Positions 24,918 to 33,816 of a DNA stretch of 64,000 nucleotides are shown piece by piece. Position numbers and translations under genes: made by a program. The stretch spans positions 1,550,001 through 1,614,000 of the forward strand of contig NZ_BMYM01000001.1 in assembly GCF_014652275.1 (NCBI RefSeq), in the 5' to 3' direction. The DNA comes from Parahalioglobus pacificus (GTDB lineage Bacteria; Pseudomonadota; Gammaproteobacteria; Pseudomonadales; Halieaceae). The number at the start of each line of letters is the position of its first letter. Position 1 is the stretch's first letter. Under the pieces are notes generated by a model. It was given only the letters and a program-made list of their open reading frames with translations, was not told the origin of the DNA and made no database searches.

Positions 24918-25820
24918 TCAGCGAGAGGCGTTGGAATAATGAGATGCTGGAGAGCGATCAGCCGCACCCAAATAACGAATCGGCGTTCCATTGGCACGCA
25001 TGGCCGGCTCAATGCGATTGAAGAGCCGTTGGTACTGGTAAAACGGTACACGAGGGAACAGATGATGGATGGCGTGGTAGTTCTGAAACAACCACAGGCG
25101 TGTCATGATGGCATTCAATCCAGCTGGTGCAATAACGACGCCGGTATCGACATAACGCCCCATACGGTCATAGGGCTTATGCACCAAGAAGGCAAAAAAA
25201 AGCGCGATCAACCAGATGGAGGCCATCGCAGAACCTAGAAACAGCGCCAACGACACCCAGGGGTTAATAAACAGCATTAACAGTCGAAGCCCTGTCGCGA
25301 TACCTATCTCCACACACAAAATCGTGTTCTGTTTAAAGTGACCAGCACTCCATCGATGCTTGAAATAGTAGGTGTATTGGGTTGCCACACCCTGAATCAT
25401 TACGCGCACAGCAGCCAGTGGTGACGCCAACAAATTCGCCACGTGGTGATCAGGGTCATTGTTGGGCTGGTTAGTATGACGATGATGCGCCAGATGCTCG
25501 TGACGGTGCGCGGTCAGTGGAATGGCCATTACCGTGGCAGCCAAATAGCCGCACCCCTCATTGACCCAGCGCAGTGATGAACGTCCGCCAGCGATAGAAC
25601 CGTGCACAGATTCGTGTAATACAGTGTATGAAAGATAAGCGGCGAGACTCATGATCAGCAGCGCTACCCAACCGTTGAGTAACTCGCTGTAAACCAGTAT
25701 GGGTGTCACCCAGTAAGTCGGCACCGCCACAAGACACAACAGCACGGTCGGCCAGGCAAAGCTGCCCATGTAGTCTTTGGCCGCGAGTTTCGCCGCCTTG
25801 TCATCGGATGCCTGTTTCAT
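24918..25820 (-). CDS. Membrane fatty acid desaturase
   Basis: About 300 residues from the ATG at 25818-25820. A start 32 codons upstream exists but would consume almost all of the divergent promoter region. The three histidine boxes of acyl-lipid desaturases are present: H-E-S-V-H, H-R-H-E-H-L-A-H-H-R-H, and H-A-I-H-H. At least four hydrophobic helices surround them. It should insert a double bond into an acyl or related lipid chain using O2 and a di-iron site. The divergent AraC-type gene starting 116 bp away is the likely regulator. Confidence 0.88.
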   Translation of the reverse strand: MKQASDDKAAKLAAKDYMGSFAWPTVLLCLVAVPTYWVTPILVYSELLNGWVALLIMSLAAYLSYTVLHESVHGSIAGGRSSLRWVNEGCGYLAATVMAIPLTAHRHEHLAHHRHTNQPNNDPDHHVANLLASPLAAVRVMIQGVATQYTYYFKHRWSAGHFKQNTILCVEIGIATGLRLLMLFINPWVSLALFLGSAMASIWLIALFFAFLVHKPYDRMGRYVDTGVVIAPAGLNAIMTRLWLFQNYHAIHHLFPRVPFYQYQRLFNRIEPAMRANGTPIRYLGAADRSPASHYSNASR

Positions 25821-25935
25821 CGCGCATACTCTTTTCGTCAATGTGGGCACAGAGTGCCTGTTTGCCGATTGCGGTGTGACAGGGAAGCCCGCCAATTTCG
25901 TGTCATTTATCGCCATCCTATGACACTATGGCGTA

Positions 25936-26949
25936 ATGCTGACATTAAGCCCTATATACGCACGCTATGTAGCACAGGCCGTGAACCGCGCGGCGCTGAG
26001 CGAGGAGGCCTTGTTTGCGGGCACAGGCATTACCTCAAAGTCCCTGCGTGAATGTAGCGAGATCGAGCTTGATGCATTCAATCGTTTACTAGAGAACGGG
26101 CAGGCATTATTGGGCACAGATCTGGGTCTGTTGATTGGCAGTCAAGCCAACCTAATGACACTGGGCGAAGTCGGTGTTGCCGTAGCCGCTGCCCCCACGC
26201 TGAGGGAAGGCCTGCAAGCCACCGCTACCTTCTCGCGCCTGCATGCGGCGCAAATCCACGCGGTGCTGGTCTCAACACCGCAGGGGCTGAGCCTACGCAT
26301 GAATTTTGTGGAACCCATGGGTGACGTCGAGCGGCTGCATGCGGAGAGTGGCGCTCTGCTTTTGCAGTCGTATGCCGCAATGATCAGTGGCCAACGCGTG
26401 AATACCGTGGAGTACCGATTCCACTTCTCTCGACCGGATTACTACTGTCGCTACGCGACCTTCTTCGATGGGCCGGTGAGCTTTGACTGGGCGCAGAGCT
26501 CGGTAGAAATCCCGACGCAAGCGTTGGATGCGCCTTCCCCGTATTATCAACCTGAGCTCTGGCGCCAATCGCAGTTAAGGCTGCAGGGTGCTCTGCGGGA
26601 GTTCAGTATTCATTCTCGCGAAACCTATACGCACCATGTACGCGCATTCTTTCGCTCCAGCGCACTGCCGCTGCCGCAGTTGACGCAAGTTGCCGCGCAG
26701 CTCGCCGTCTCTGAGCGGTCGCTGAACCGGCACCTCAATCATGAGTCCAGCTCTTTCAGGGAGTTGCGCCACGGCGTCATGAAAGAGTGGGCGGAATACT
26801 ACTTGGGGGAGACATCGACCAGTGTCGATGCAATTGCAGCAACGCTGGGCTATCAGGAACCCAGCAATTTCAGGCGCGCTTTCAAGCGCTGGACGGGGCA
26901 AACGCCGGGCGAGTTCAGACGGCTACGGCGAAAAGACTCTGATGTCTAA
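25936..26949 (+). CDS. AraC-family transcriptional regulator
   Basis: 337 residues. The N-terminal 200 residues fit the arabinose-binding-like domain of the OruR/ArgR type of AraC regulators (opening L-S-P-I-Y-A-R-Y-V-A-Q-A-V). The C-terminal 100 residues form the double helix-turn-helix, with L-A-V-S-E-R-S-L-N-R-H-L in the first and A-A-T-L-G-Y-Q-E-P-S-N-F-R-R-A-F-K-R-W in the second. It is divergent from the desaturase gene, so it probably controls it in response to a lipid-like effector. Its stop codon overlaps the convergent SYLF gene by 4 bp. Confidence 0.9.
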   Translation: MLTLSPIYARYVAQAVNRAALSEEALFAGTGITSKSLRECSEIELDAFNRLLENGQALLGTDLGLLIGSQANLMTLGEVGVAVAAAPTLREGLQATATFSRLHAAQIHAVLVSTPQGLSLRMNFVEPMGDVERLHAESGALLLQSYAAMISGQRVNTVEYRFHFSRPDYYCRYATFFDGPVSFDWAQSSVEIPTQALDAPSPYYQPELWRQSQLRLQGALREFSIHSRETYTHHVRAFFRSSALPLPQLTQVAAQLAVSERSLNRHLNHESSSFRELRHGVMKEWAEYYLGETSTSVDAIAATLGYQEPSNFRRAFKRWTGQTPGEFRRLRRKDSDV

Positions 26950-27488
26950 TTGAGATCCTTGTCAGCCCAGAACTTTGTGCCCTGCAATGTCGCCTGAAGA
27001 GCCACTCCTGCGTCGGTCATTTGGTAGATCTTCGTGCCGGGCATGGCTGTAACGGCCGTTTCCATACCGGCGCCCTCGCTCTCTGATTCGAGGTTGGCAT
27101 CTGCCTGAGCAGAGAAGTCCCACCCCTCTTGCTGGAACGTGTCCAAAGCCTCATCAGTCTGGAAAATGAAAATTGCACTGAAGCTCTTCACCCCCATGCC
27201 CCAGCCACCACCGGCAGAGAACATTTTCATGTAGGTTTCCTTGCCTGTACGGTTATCGTGGAGAATGCCACCCCCATTGCCAGTAGATACCACCAGCACA
27301 TTAATACCTGTATTGGAGAATACGGCGTAGCCCTTGGCGGACTGTAGTTCTGCCTTTGCACTCGGCTGCTCAGCGTACAGTTTCTGAAGTGAATCCGCTC
27401 TAGCTTTCTGCAGCTCTTTGCGCTGCTCATCTGCAGACTTTTTGTCGCCAAACAGCGCGTGGACCTGCACAGAACCCAGCATTAACAT
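26946..27488 (-). CDS. SYLF (Ysc84-type) lipid-binding domain protein, start uncertain
   Basis: 180 residues from the first in-frame ATG. The SYLF pattern is clear: S-A-K-G-Y-A-V-F-S-N, G-N-G-G-G-I-L, G-G-G-W-G-M-G-V-K-S and a C-terminal G-T-K-F-W. The family binds anionic phospholipids. From this ATG the signal sequence is truncated and lacks a basic end. The frame continues upstream to an ATC at 27534-27536, which is preceded by AGGGGAAGG at 5 nt and would supply a complete basic-plus-hydrophobic signal peptide ending V-H-A. The true protein may be 196 residues with a non-standard start. It diverges from the YjbQ gene. Confidence 0.85.
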   Translation of the reverse strand: MLMLGSVQVHALFGDKKSADEQRKELQKARADSLQKLYAEQPSAKAELQSAKGYAVFSNTGINVLVVSTGNGGGILHDNRTGKETYMKMFSAGGGWGMGVKSFSAIFIFQTDEALDTFQQEGWDFSAQADANLESESEGAGMETAVTAMPGTKIYQMTDAGVALQATLQGTKFWADKDLN

Positions 27489-27614
27489 CGCGCTAATGAT
27501 GAATCCTGCTGTAGTTACCAGAGATTTACCTTTGATCGCGGCCTTCCCCTAAATCGGTCTGGTTTTCCGGGCACTGCCTTTTACAATGACAGCACGCGAG
27601 CCTATCAATATCGG

Positions 27615-28031
27615 ATGCACATGATCACAGAAGTCGCCATCAATGCCAACGGCCAGGGTTTACACAGCATCACCACCAGGATTCAGTCCGCTTTGAGCTC
27701 AGCCACCCATGGCGAGGGGTTGTGCACCCTGTTTCTGCAGCACACATCAGCCAGCTTATTGATTCAGGAGAACTACGACGACAGTGCCCGAATTGACCTA
27801 GAGCGCTGGCTGAATCGTTTGGTCCCGGAGAACGACGCGCTTTACACGCACACCCTCGAGGGGGCAGACGATATGCCCGCGCACATCAAAACGGCGCTGA
27901 CAGCGACGCAGCTATCCATTCCTTTCCGGGATGGCCAGCTGATGCTGGGGACATGGCAGGGCATTTATTTGTGGGAGCATCGCCACGGAGCCCAACAACG
28001 CCGCGTTCTTCTGCACATTGCAAAGGATTAG
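27615..28031 (+). CDS. YjbQ family protein (UPF0047)
   Basis: 138 residues. The family signature is present: L-F-L-Q-H-T-S-A-S-L-L-I-Q-E-N near residue 42, the acidic D-D-M-P-A-H-I-K near 92, and the terminal G-T-W-Q-G-I-Y-L-W-E-H-R. Members of this trimeric family can complement thiamine-phosphate synthase deficiency in E. coli, but their main role is unsettled. The start is ATG at 27615 or two codons later. It converges on the NfeD gene with a 16-bp gap. Confidence 0.92.
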   Translation: MHMITEVAINANGQGLHSITTRIQSALSSATHGEGLCTLFLQHTSASLLIQENYDDSARIDLERWLNRLVPENDALYTHTLEGADDMPAHIKTALTATQLSIPFRDGQLMLGTWQGIYLWEHRHGAQQRRVLLHIAKD

Positions 28032-28047
28032 GCCCAGTACCCGCGCA

Positions 28048-28494
28048 TCAGTTTACTGCGTCAACCCGCAGCGTCATGCCTTCTGTGCCGATCACGCGAA
28101 CGCTTGAGCCTTTTGTCAACGCTGAGTCTGACACCACATGCCAGCGGGTATCGTTAATCATCACAGAACCCGAGCCATCCACATCAGTATCCAGCACAAA
28201 GCGGGTGCCGACTAACTGCGCAGCACGGTTATTTAACAGAGGGCTATCCGTCTGCTGGTTCACACCTTTGAAGACACGGTGATAAGCCACAGTCAGTACT
28301 ACCGCCAACAGGCCAAACACCGTTACCTGCCAGTGCCAGACCAGCGTTGGCATCAGCCAAAGCAATAAGGAGGTCACCAGGCTTGCCAGGGCGATACCAA
28401 TAAAAAAGCCTGTGCTGGCCAGCACCTCCAGTGTAAGCAGCGCCAAGCCCAATACCAACCAGTGCCATGCTTGCAGGGCGATGAGGGTTTCCAT
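28048..28494 (-). CDS. NfeD-family membrane protein
   Basis: 148 residues. Three hydrophobic helices occupy about residues 10-85, followed by a soluble OB-fold domain with the pattern L-V-G-T-R-F-V-L ... G-S-V-M-I-N-D-T-R-W-H-V and a G-S-S-V-R-V-I-G-T-E-G-M-T-L end. This is the short (no protease) NfeD type that partners with SPFH proteins. Its ATG overlaps the stop of the SPFH gene by one base (TGATG), so the pair forms a coupled operon, probably for membrane microdomain organisation. Confidence 0.92.
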   Translation of the reverse strand: METLIALQAWHWLVLGLALLTLEVLASTGFFIGIALASLVTSLLLWLMPTLVWHWQVTVFGLLAVVLTVAYHRVFKGVNQQTDSPLLNNRAAQLVGTRFVLDTDVDGSGSVMINDTRWHVVSDSALTKGSSVRVIGTEGMTLRVDAVN

Positions 28495-29444
28495 CAGCCG
28501 TTCTCCCCCCTGTTTGCAGACCCTTTATTGAGCGCAGACTCGTTAACAATGTCGGCGATACCAGCCACGGAGCCGATCACGCTGGCTGCCTCGAGCGGAA
28601 TCATCATGACCTTGTTGTTATCAGACGCCGCGATCTGTCCCAGGGCTTCGGTGTATTTGGTAGCAACAAAGTAGTTAAGCGCCTGCGGATTACCCGCCTC
28701 TATCGCATCACTGACTACTTGCGTTGCCCTTGCCTCCGCCTCGGCCAGTCGCTCGCGCGCCTCGGCTTCTCGCTTGGCGGCCTCAAGTTGTGCCTCAGCC
28801 GCCAGTATTTGCGCGCGTTTCTCGCCTTCAGCCACCTGAACGGCAGCTTCCCGTTGGCCCTCCGCCTCAAGTATCTGCGCCCGCTTGTCGCGCTCGGCTT
28901 TCATCTGTCTGGCCATTGCGTCCACGAGGTCCGCAGGCGGAGTGATGTCCCTGATCTCGATCCGAGTCACCTTGATACCCCAGGGGTTTGTCGCTTCATC
29001 AACCTTTATCAGCAACTCCGCATTGATGCGGTCGCGCTGAGACAGCATTTCGTCCAGTTCCAGTGAGCCGAGCACAGCACGGATATTGGTCATAACCAGA
29101 TTCTGCATAGCGCGCTCGCGGTCATTGACCTCATACGCCGCTTTTTCGGGTTCCTGTACCTGGTAAAAGCACACCGCGTCGGTAGTAACCATCGCGTTAT
29201 CACTGGAGATCACCTCTTGAGGCGGGATATCCAACACCACCTCCATCATGTTAAGTCTCTCACCGATTCGATCGATGTAAGGCACGATAATATTGAGGCC
29301 TGGCCCGAGCGTTTTGGTATACCGGCCAAAACGCTCCACGGTCCAGTTATAGCCCTGGGGCACAATCTTTGCGCCCGCCAAGACCGTGATGATAGCCAAC
29401 GCCAGGAACGCGAAGGCACCCATGCCAACTCCATCCATAATCAC
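28494..29444 (-). CDS. SPFH/stomatin-type membrane protein (QmcA-like)
   Basis: 316 residues. An N-terminal hydrophobic anchor (about 8-27) is followed by the band 7 domain with I-V-P-Q-G-Y-N-W-T-V-E-R-F-G-R-Y at about 28-43 and P-P-Q-E-V-I-S-S-D-N-A near 75. A long Ala/Glu/Arg-rich coiled coil (about 185-255) and a short hydrophobic tail region follow. This is the stomatin/paraslipin layout, which oligomerises on the inner membrane. It is co-transcribed with the downstream NfeD gene. The start could be the ATG at the third codon. Confidence 0.93.
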   Translation of the reverse strand: MIMDGVGMGAFAFLALAIITVLAGAKIVPQGYNWTVERFGRYTKTLGPGLNIIVPYIDRIGERLNMMEVVLDIPPQEVISSDNAMVTTDAVCFYQVQEPEKAAYEVNDRERAMQNLVMTNIRAVLGSLELDEMLSQRDRINAELLIKVDEATNPWGIKVTRIEIRDITPPADLVDAMARQMKAERDKRAQILEAEGQREAAVQVAEGEKRAQILAAEAQLEAAKREAEARERLAEAEARATQVVSDAIEAGNPQALNYFVATKYTEALGQIAASDNNKVMMIPLEAASVIGSVAGIADIVNESALNKGSANRGENG

Positions 29445-29535
29445 TCCCTACTCTTTCAGTCGGTTGTATAACCACAGCATAGCAGCCACCGGTGAGTTAG
29501 CTTCAATCGGCCATCCGGGCAATGTATAGCACTCG

Positions 29536-30246
29536 CTAGTAGTCCAGTGCGAAGATCACGCTCACCTGTGCACGCACGGTCAAATCAGCTGCATTAAAGC
29601 TCTTAGCCGATGCATCGGCCATTTCCATAGCGGCCGCGCGCATGCGGGGTACCGCTGGCGGTCTTGACCCGGAGCTGGTGATGGACTGCGCGCGCCCCAG
29701 GTCAGCCCCCGCGGCCGCCGCAAGTACCTCAGCGTTGGCTTGGGCATTGGCGAAGGCCAGCTTGAGTGCCTGACGGTGCACCGCTTCACGTTCACTGGCA
29801 TCCAGCACCGGTGGCGACATTCCACTTACGCCGGCTTCGCCTGCCTGTTCAAGCAGCGTGCCTAACTTAGCCAGGTCGAGCAATTCGATCGTAATATCGC
29901 GACTGACTTCATAGCCGACCAACTGCTGCCGCTCCTCCTTTTCGTTCCAGCGATAGCGTGGACTGGCCGAAGCGCTAGTTGTGTTGATATGGGTTTTCTC
30001 GACCCCTAGATCCTGGGCAATCTTCAGCACGCTGTTCACCGTTTCAGCCACAACCTGCTGTGCCGCAGCCACGGAGTCGGCGCGATGCGATGCCGTCATG
30101 GACACTCGTGCCATATCCGGTGCCAGCCTGAGGTCAGCACTACCACTCACACTCACACTGGGTTGCGGCTGTTCTTCAGCCACCGTTACCAGACTCGTCA
30201 TCCCTGCGCACAGCGCCAAGCTTGCTATCAATAATCGTAAGGCCAT
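29536..30246 (-). CDS. SIMPL domain (DUF541) exported protein
   Basis: About 236 residues from the ATG at 30244-30246, chosen because a GGGAG lies 7 nt upstream and the encoded start, M-A-L-R-L-L-I-A-S-L-A-L, is a good signal peptide ending near V-A-E-E. The mature part shows the SIMPL pattern: V-S-V-S-G-S-A-D-L-R-L-A-P-D-M-A near its start, Y-R-W-N-E-K-E-E-R-Q-Q-L-V-G-Y in the middle and A-L-K-L-A-F-A-N-A-Q-A-N-A near the end. The family is periplasmic and linked to oxidative stress in E. coli (YggE). It is single and divergent from the iron alcohol dehydrogenase. Confidence 0.88.
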   Translation of the reverse strand: MALRLLIASLALCAGMTSLVTVAEEQPQPSVSVSGSADLRLAPDMARVSMTASHRADSVAAAQQVVAETVNSVLKIAQDLGVEKTHINTTSASASPRYRWNEKEERQQLVGYEVSRDITIELLDLAKLGTLLEQAGEAGVSGMSPPVLDASEREAVHRQALKLAFANAQANAEVLAAAAGADLGRAQSITSSGSRPPAVPRMRAAAMEMADASAKSFNAADLTVRAQVSVIFALDY

Positions 30247-30396
30247 TGTGGATCTCCCGAGTAAAATTGAGTTAATCATAGACTGTGACAGACGCGAGGA
30301 TAAAGGTTCCACTACCGGTTCTGGTCACGGGCCAAGCGATGTGCGAGTCTTTGACTCTTCGCATCTTGATTAGCACATCAAAATAAGAGGTTCCCC

Positions 30397-31602
30397 ATGC
30401 CCGCGTTCTATAAGGAATGGTTCTACAAAGCAAAGCGCAGTCTTACTGCTACTGTGATTACCAAGCCCCAACCTAAAGCATTGGTATTCACCGGCGCAGA
30501 CTCGGTGAAGGAACTGTGCAATACCATCGCGCAGTTTGGCGCATCCCGTGTACTCATTGTGACCGACAAGCCGCTGGTTGAACTGGGTGTCCTGGACTCC
30601 ACGATCAGTGCCCTGGAAAGCCATGGCGTGAGCGCAACCATCTACGACGGCGTGCTGCCCGACCCGACCCAGAAAGTCGTGGACGACGGCCTTGCCGTAT
30701 TGGCACAGAGCGGCTGTGACGCGGTATTGGCTTTTGGCGGTGGGTCCTCTATCGATGCCGCCAAAGTGATCGCCCTGGCAGCAGCAAACCAGTGCAAGGC
30801 GGAAGATTGTTTGGGGTTGAGGCAATGCAAAGAACCCGCACTTCCCTTCTTTGCTGTACCCACCACCGCCGGCACAGGTTCGGAAGCGACCATGATTGCG
30901 GTTATTTCTGATAACGAAACCCACGAGAAAAATGGCGTTATCGACCCGGCGCTGATTCCCAAAGCGACGGCGCTCGATCCCGTCATCATGCAGGGCCTAC
31001 CGGCCCACATTACCGCTGCAACAGGTATGGACGCCCTGACCCACGCGATAGAGGCGTACATCGGTGTCTGGGAAGTGCCTGAGACAAAGTACTACTGCCT
31101 GAGCGCGATCAAACTGATATTCGACAATCTGCCCATGGCCTGCTCTGACGGCAGTAACCTCGCTGCGCGCGAGGCGATGGCGCACGCTTCCTACTATGGC
31201 GGGTTGGCGATCACCAATGCACTGGTGGGCTATGTTCACGCGGTATCGCACAATCTCGGCGCCAAGTACGGCGTGCCGCATGGTCTGGGCAATGCGATGG
31301 TATTGCCGCATGTGCTGGAGTTGATGAAGGACGTGGCCGCGCCCAAGTTTGCGGAGATTGCCCGGCATGTGAACCTGGGCAACGAAGGTGATTCAGATGC
31401 GGCGTTGACCGAGGCACTGATCACTCACGTTAAAGCGCTCAATGACACCATCGGCATTCCAGAAACTACAGACGTGATCAAGGAAGCCGACATCAAGGAC
31501 CTCGTGGACGCTGCCCTCAAAGAGGGCAGCGGTTACCCCACACCCCGCTTCCTGGAGCGGGCAGAATGCGAGACCCTTATCCGCAGCCTGATGGCTGCCT
31601 AG
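30397..31602 (+). CDS. Iron-containing (group III) alcohol dehydrogenase
   Basis: 401 residues. Shows G-G-G-S-S-I-D-A-A-K near 115, the T-T-A-G-T-G-S-E segment near 155, and metal-ligand motifs D-A-L-T-H-A-I-E-A and G-V-P-H-G-L-G-N-A-M with H-V-H-A-V-S-H between. The family oxidises alcohols or reduces aldehydes with NAD(P) and a divalent metal. An AAGAGG precedes the ATG by 6 nt. Its stop overlaps the convergent DUF1295 gene by 4 bp. The substrate is unknown. Confidence 0.92.
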   Translation: MPAFYKEWFYKAKRSLTATVITKPQPKALVFTGADSVKELCNTIAQFGASRVLIVTDKPLVELGVLDSTISALESHGVSATIYDGVLPDPTQKVVDDGLAVLAQSGCDAVLAFGGGSSIDAAKVIALAAANQCKAEDCLGLRQCKEPALPFFAVPTTAGTGSEATMIAVISDNETHEKNGVIDPALIPKATALDPVIMQGLPAHITAATGMDALTHAIEAYIGVWEVPETKYYCLSAIKLIFDNLPMACSDGSNLAAREAMAHASYYGGLAITNALVGYVHAVSHNLGAKYGVPHGLGNAMVLPHVLELMKDVAAPKFAEIARHVNLGNEGDSDAALTEALITHVKALNDTIGIPETTDVIKEADIKDLVDAALKEGSGYPTPRFLERAECETLIRSLMAA

Positions 31603-32507
31603 ACGCGCGGCTTGGGCGGCCAGGGAATCAGCATAGAGACACGATCAATCACCTGCTGATACTCCGGTCGCCGCTCCAGTGAACGCTTCTCCATCATGGG
31701 GATGCTGGCAAAGACAAACATCAGGGTCATCGCAATGATGCCGATGCTGTGCCAATACCAGCCCTGCGGGTAAGCGGCCAAGCCGAACAGAAACAGGCCA
31801 AACCACAGTCCCAGTTCGCCAAGGTAGTTGGGGTGGCGAGACCAGGCCCAGAGTCCCGTATCCAAATGCTGCCCCTCTCCACGCTGGGCGACAAAATCAT
31901 GCAATTGAAAGTCTGACAGCATCTGCAGGGTGATAGCCGCAAAGGTCACTATGAATGCTACCCAGTCCAGCCAGTTCAACGGCGCTTCACCCAGACAGTA
32001 CACCGCATAGACGGGGAGCATGCCGGCAAAAACCTGCAGGGTAGGAAATAGGTGGACGCCAAAAAGATCGGTAAAGACAGCCACTTTGGGGGCCTTTTCA
32101 CGGAGCATGCTGTAACGCCAGTCCTCGTGATGCATACCCTCCCAGTAGTAGGCCCAATTCAATGTGAGGCGGGTCGCCCAGTACAGTATCAGGCCGATCA
32201 CCATCAGGCCGCGTGTCGGGTCAATCGCGATATCTGATACGGCAAACCAGTACAAGGCGAGAAAGGGGGGAATCACGGTCCAGTAGGCGTCATAGAAGCT
32301 GGAATTCGCGTAAAAGCGACTGAACATAAAGATCACCAAAGTGGCGATGATGTCCGCGTAAAACGCGTCCGCCAGAGGACTGCCATCCAGCGCGTAAAGA
32401 CTGGCACCGCCCAAAAACAAAGCGACAACGTAGGCGATGGTAATACGCACCAAACCTTCGGCTTTGGTCATGGTCTCGCTCTCGTGGGCGTGGTCTGCGT
32501 CTGTCAT
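31599..32507 (-). CDS. DUF1295 membrane protein (steroid 5-alpha-reductase-like)
   Basis: 302 residues with about seven hydrophobic helices. The C-terminal part has the family signature: L-H-D-F, then G-L-W-A-W-S-R-H-P-N-Y-L-G-E, then M-M-E-K-R-S-L-E-R-R-P-E-Y-Q. This pattern is shared by isoprenylcysteine methyltransferases and steroid 5-alpha reductases, which use NADPH or SAM on membrane lipids. The actual reaction is unknown. It is divergent from the phytanoyl dioxygenase-like gene (106 bp between starts), so both could act on related lipids. Confidence 0.88.
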   Translation of the reverse strand: MTDADHAHESETMTKAEGLVRITIAYVVALFLGGASLYALDGSPLADAFYADIIATLVIFMFSRFYANSSFYDAYWTVIPPFLALYWFAVSDIAIDPTRGLMVIGLILYWATRLTLNWAYYWEGMHHEDWRYSMLREKAPKVAVFTDLFGVHLFPTLQVFAGMLPVYAVYCLGEAPLNWLDWVAFIVTFAAITLQMLSDFQLHDFVAQRGEGQHLDTGLWAWSRHPNYLGELGLWFGLFLFGLAAYPQGWYWHSIGIIAMTLMFVFASIPMMEKRSLERRPEYQQVIDRVSMLIPWPPKPRV

Positions 32508-32612
32508 GGCTGGCTCTCCCTATGCCGGCTGCACCTGCGCGCCAGTGTACAACGTGTGAAATCCAATCGGCTATTGCTATGCTGGGTCCATCGTCCACAC
32601 GTCCATACCGAT

Positions 32613-33803
32613 ATGAACACAGACTCGTCAGCACCCCTTCCAAACCCAAGCGTATTTCACCGAGACACTCTGGGTGCTCGACTTCGTGAGGCCGACGTCC
32701 CCGTCATCGCCAAGGCTGCAATGCCCCACGGCTCTATCGGGTTTACTCTGGTTGATGCCGGTTACAGCGTGAGCTATTACCCCTCGGAACAGGGCATTGA
32801 AATCCGCGAAGACGACAAGGCGGATACGCTAATCGCGTTAAGTGCGGAAAATTGGTGGGGCATTGTCAAAGACCTGGAGACAGCGCCGGCGCTGATCTAT
32901 GGCGGGCGCCTGAGCGACGGCTGTCGAGGTGACGTGGTGCAATTCATGCACTGGGAGCCCATGCTACGCAGCCTTTACACAGGGCTCCCGTTGTATCCGG
33001 CTGACCACGCGCTGTTACTGACCGATCAGGGCGGTGAGGCGCTAAACCTCTTGCAGCGTTTCACCCTCGAGCGTGACGACATGACGCAGATGCGACACTA
33101 CCTCAATACAACGGGGTATCTGTTGCTGGGTGATGTGTTCGGCGAAGCTGAGGTCAAAGAGATGGTCGCCGCCGGCGACACCCTGCGCCATGCAGCTACC
33201 GAAGATGACCAGTCGTCCTGGTGGGGCAAGGATCGCGAGGGAAATGCCATCGTCACGCGTGTACTCAACGGTGGTGATCATCCCTATCTTCACGCCCTGG
33301 CGTCCGATCCGCGAATCGCCGCCATGCAATCGCTGATGCCACCGGGCCTCAAGGGGGAAAACCCCGATGATATCGACGCCGTCACAGTACTGTTTAAAAC
33401 GCCCGAAATGGTAGAGGGGCTTTCGGACTTACCCTGGCACCGCGATTGTGGCATGGGCGGTCACGCGGTGATGTGCCCCGTGATTAACCTGAGTATCTAT
33501 CTGGCTGACGCGACACCGGCATCCGGTGAGTTGCGATTCCTTCCAGGATCTCACCGATACGCCACCCCCAATCCCGGGGAGGACGACGGTATCTCTATTC
33601 CCGCCAAAGCCGGCGATGTAACACTGCATTTCGGGGACGTCATGCATGGGGCGCCTGCGCCGCAAGGCACCACTGGCCCGTTTCGCAGCAGCATATTGCT
33701 GTCTTTCAAGCCTGACTTCGAGAACCATCGTGGCGACCGCCACTACAACGATGTGCTTCTTGACGATGGCGACGGATTCGTCTCGGCGTTACCGGGAAAA
33801 TAG
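32613..33803 (+). CDS. Phytanoyl-CoA dioxygenase (PhyH) family protein with N-terminal extension
   Basis: About 396 residues from the ATG at 32613; the upstream frame is an unlikely Cys/Arg-rich extension. The C-terminal 230 residues form an Fe(II)/2-oxoglutarate dioxygenase: the metal-binding H-x-D is in W-H-R-D-C-G, the distal His in F-G-D-V-M-H-G-A, and the 2-oxoglutarate Arg in G-P-F-R-S-S-I. An extra N-terminal domain of about 150 residues has I-S-G/SCP2-like features (A-L-I-Y-G-G-R-L near 95), possibly a lipid-binding domain. It probably hydroxylates a hydrophobic substrate. It converges on the glycosyltransferase with a 13-bp gap. Confidence 0.85.
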   Translation: MNTDSSAPLPNPSVFHRDTLGARLREADVPVIAKAAMPHGSIGFTLVDAGYSVSYYPSEQGIEIREDDKADTLIALSAENWWGIVKDLETAPALIYGGRLSDGCRGDVVQFMHWEPMLRSLYTGLPLYPADHALLLTDQGGEALNLLQRFTLERDDMTQMRHYLNTTGYLLLGDVFGEAEVKEMVAAGDTLRHAATEDDQSSWWGKDREGNAIVTRVLNGGDHPYLHALASDPRIAAMQSLMPPGLKGENPDDIDAVTVLFKTPEMVEGLSDLPWHRDCGMGGHAVMCPVINLSIYLADATPASGELRFLPGSHRYATPNPGEDDGISIPAKAGDVTLHFGDVMHGAPAPQGTTGPFRSSILLSFKPDFENHRGDRHYNDVLLDDGDGFVSALPGK

Positions 33804-33816
33804 GCCCGTCGCCAGT

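Noticed and set aside
32484-32612. Extended N-terminus for the phytanoyl-dioxygenase-like protein
   Set aside because: The added 43 residues are Cys/His/Arg-rich without a ribosome site and overlap the divergent DUF1295 start; the ATG at 32613 is better.
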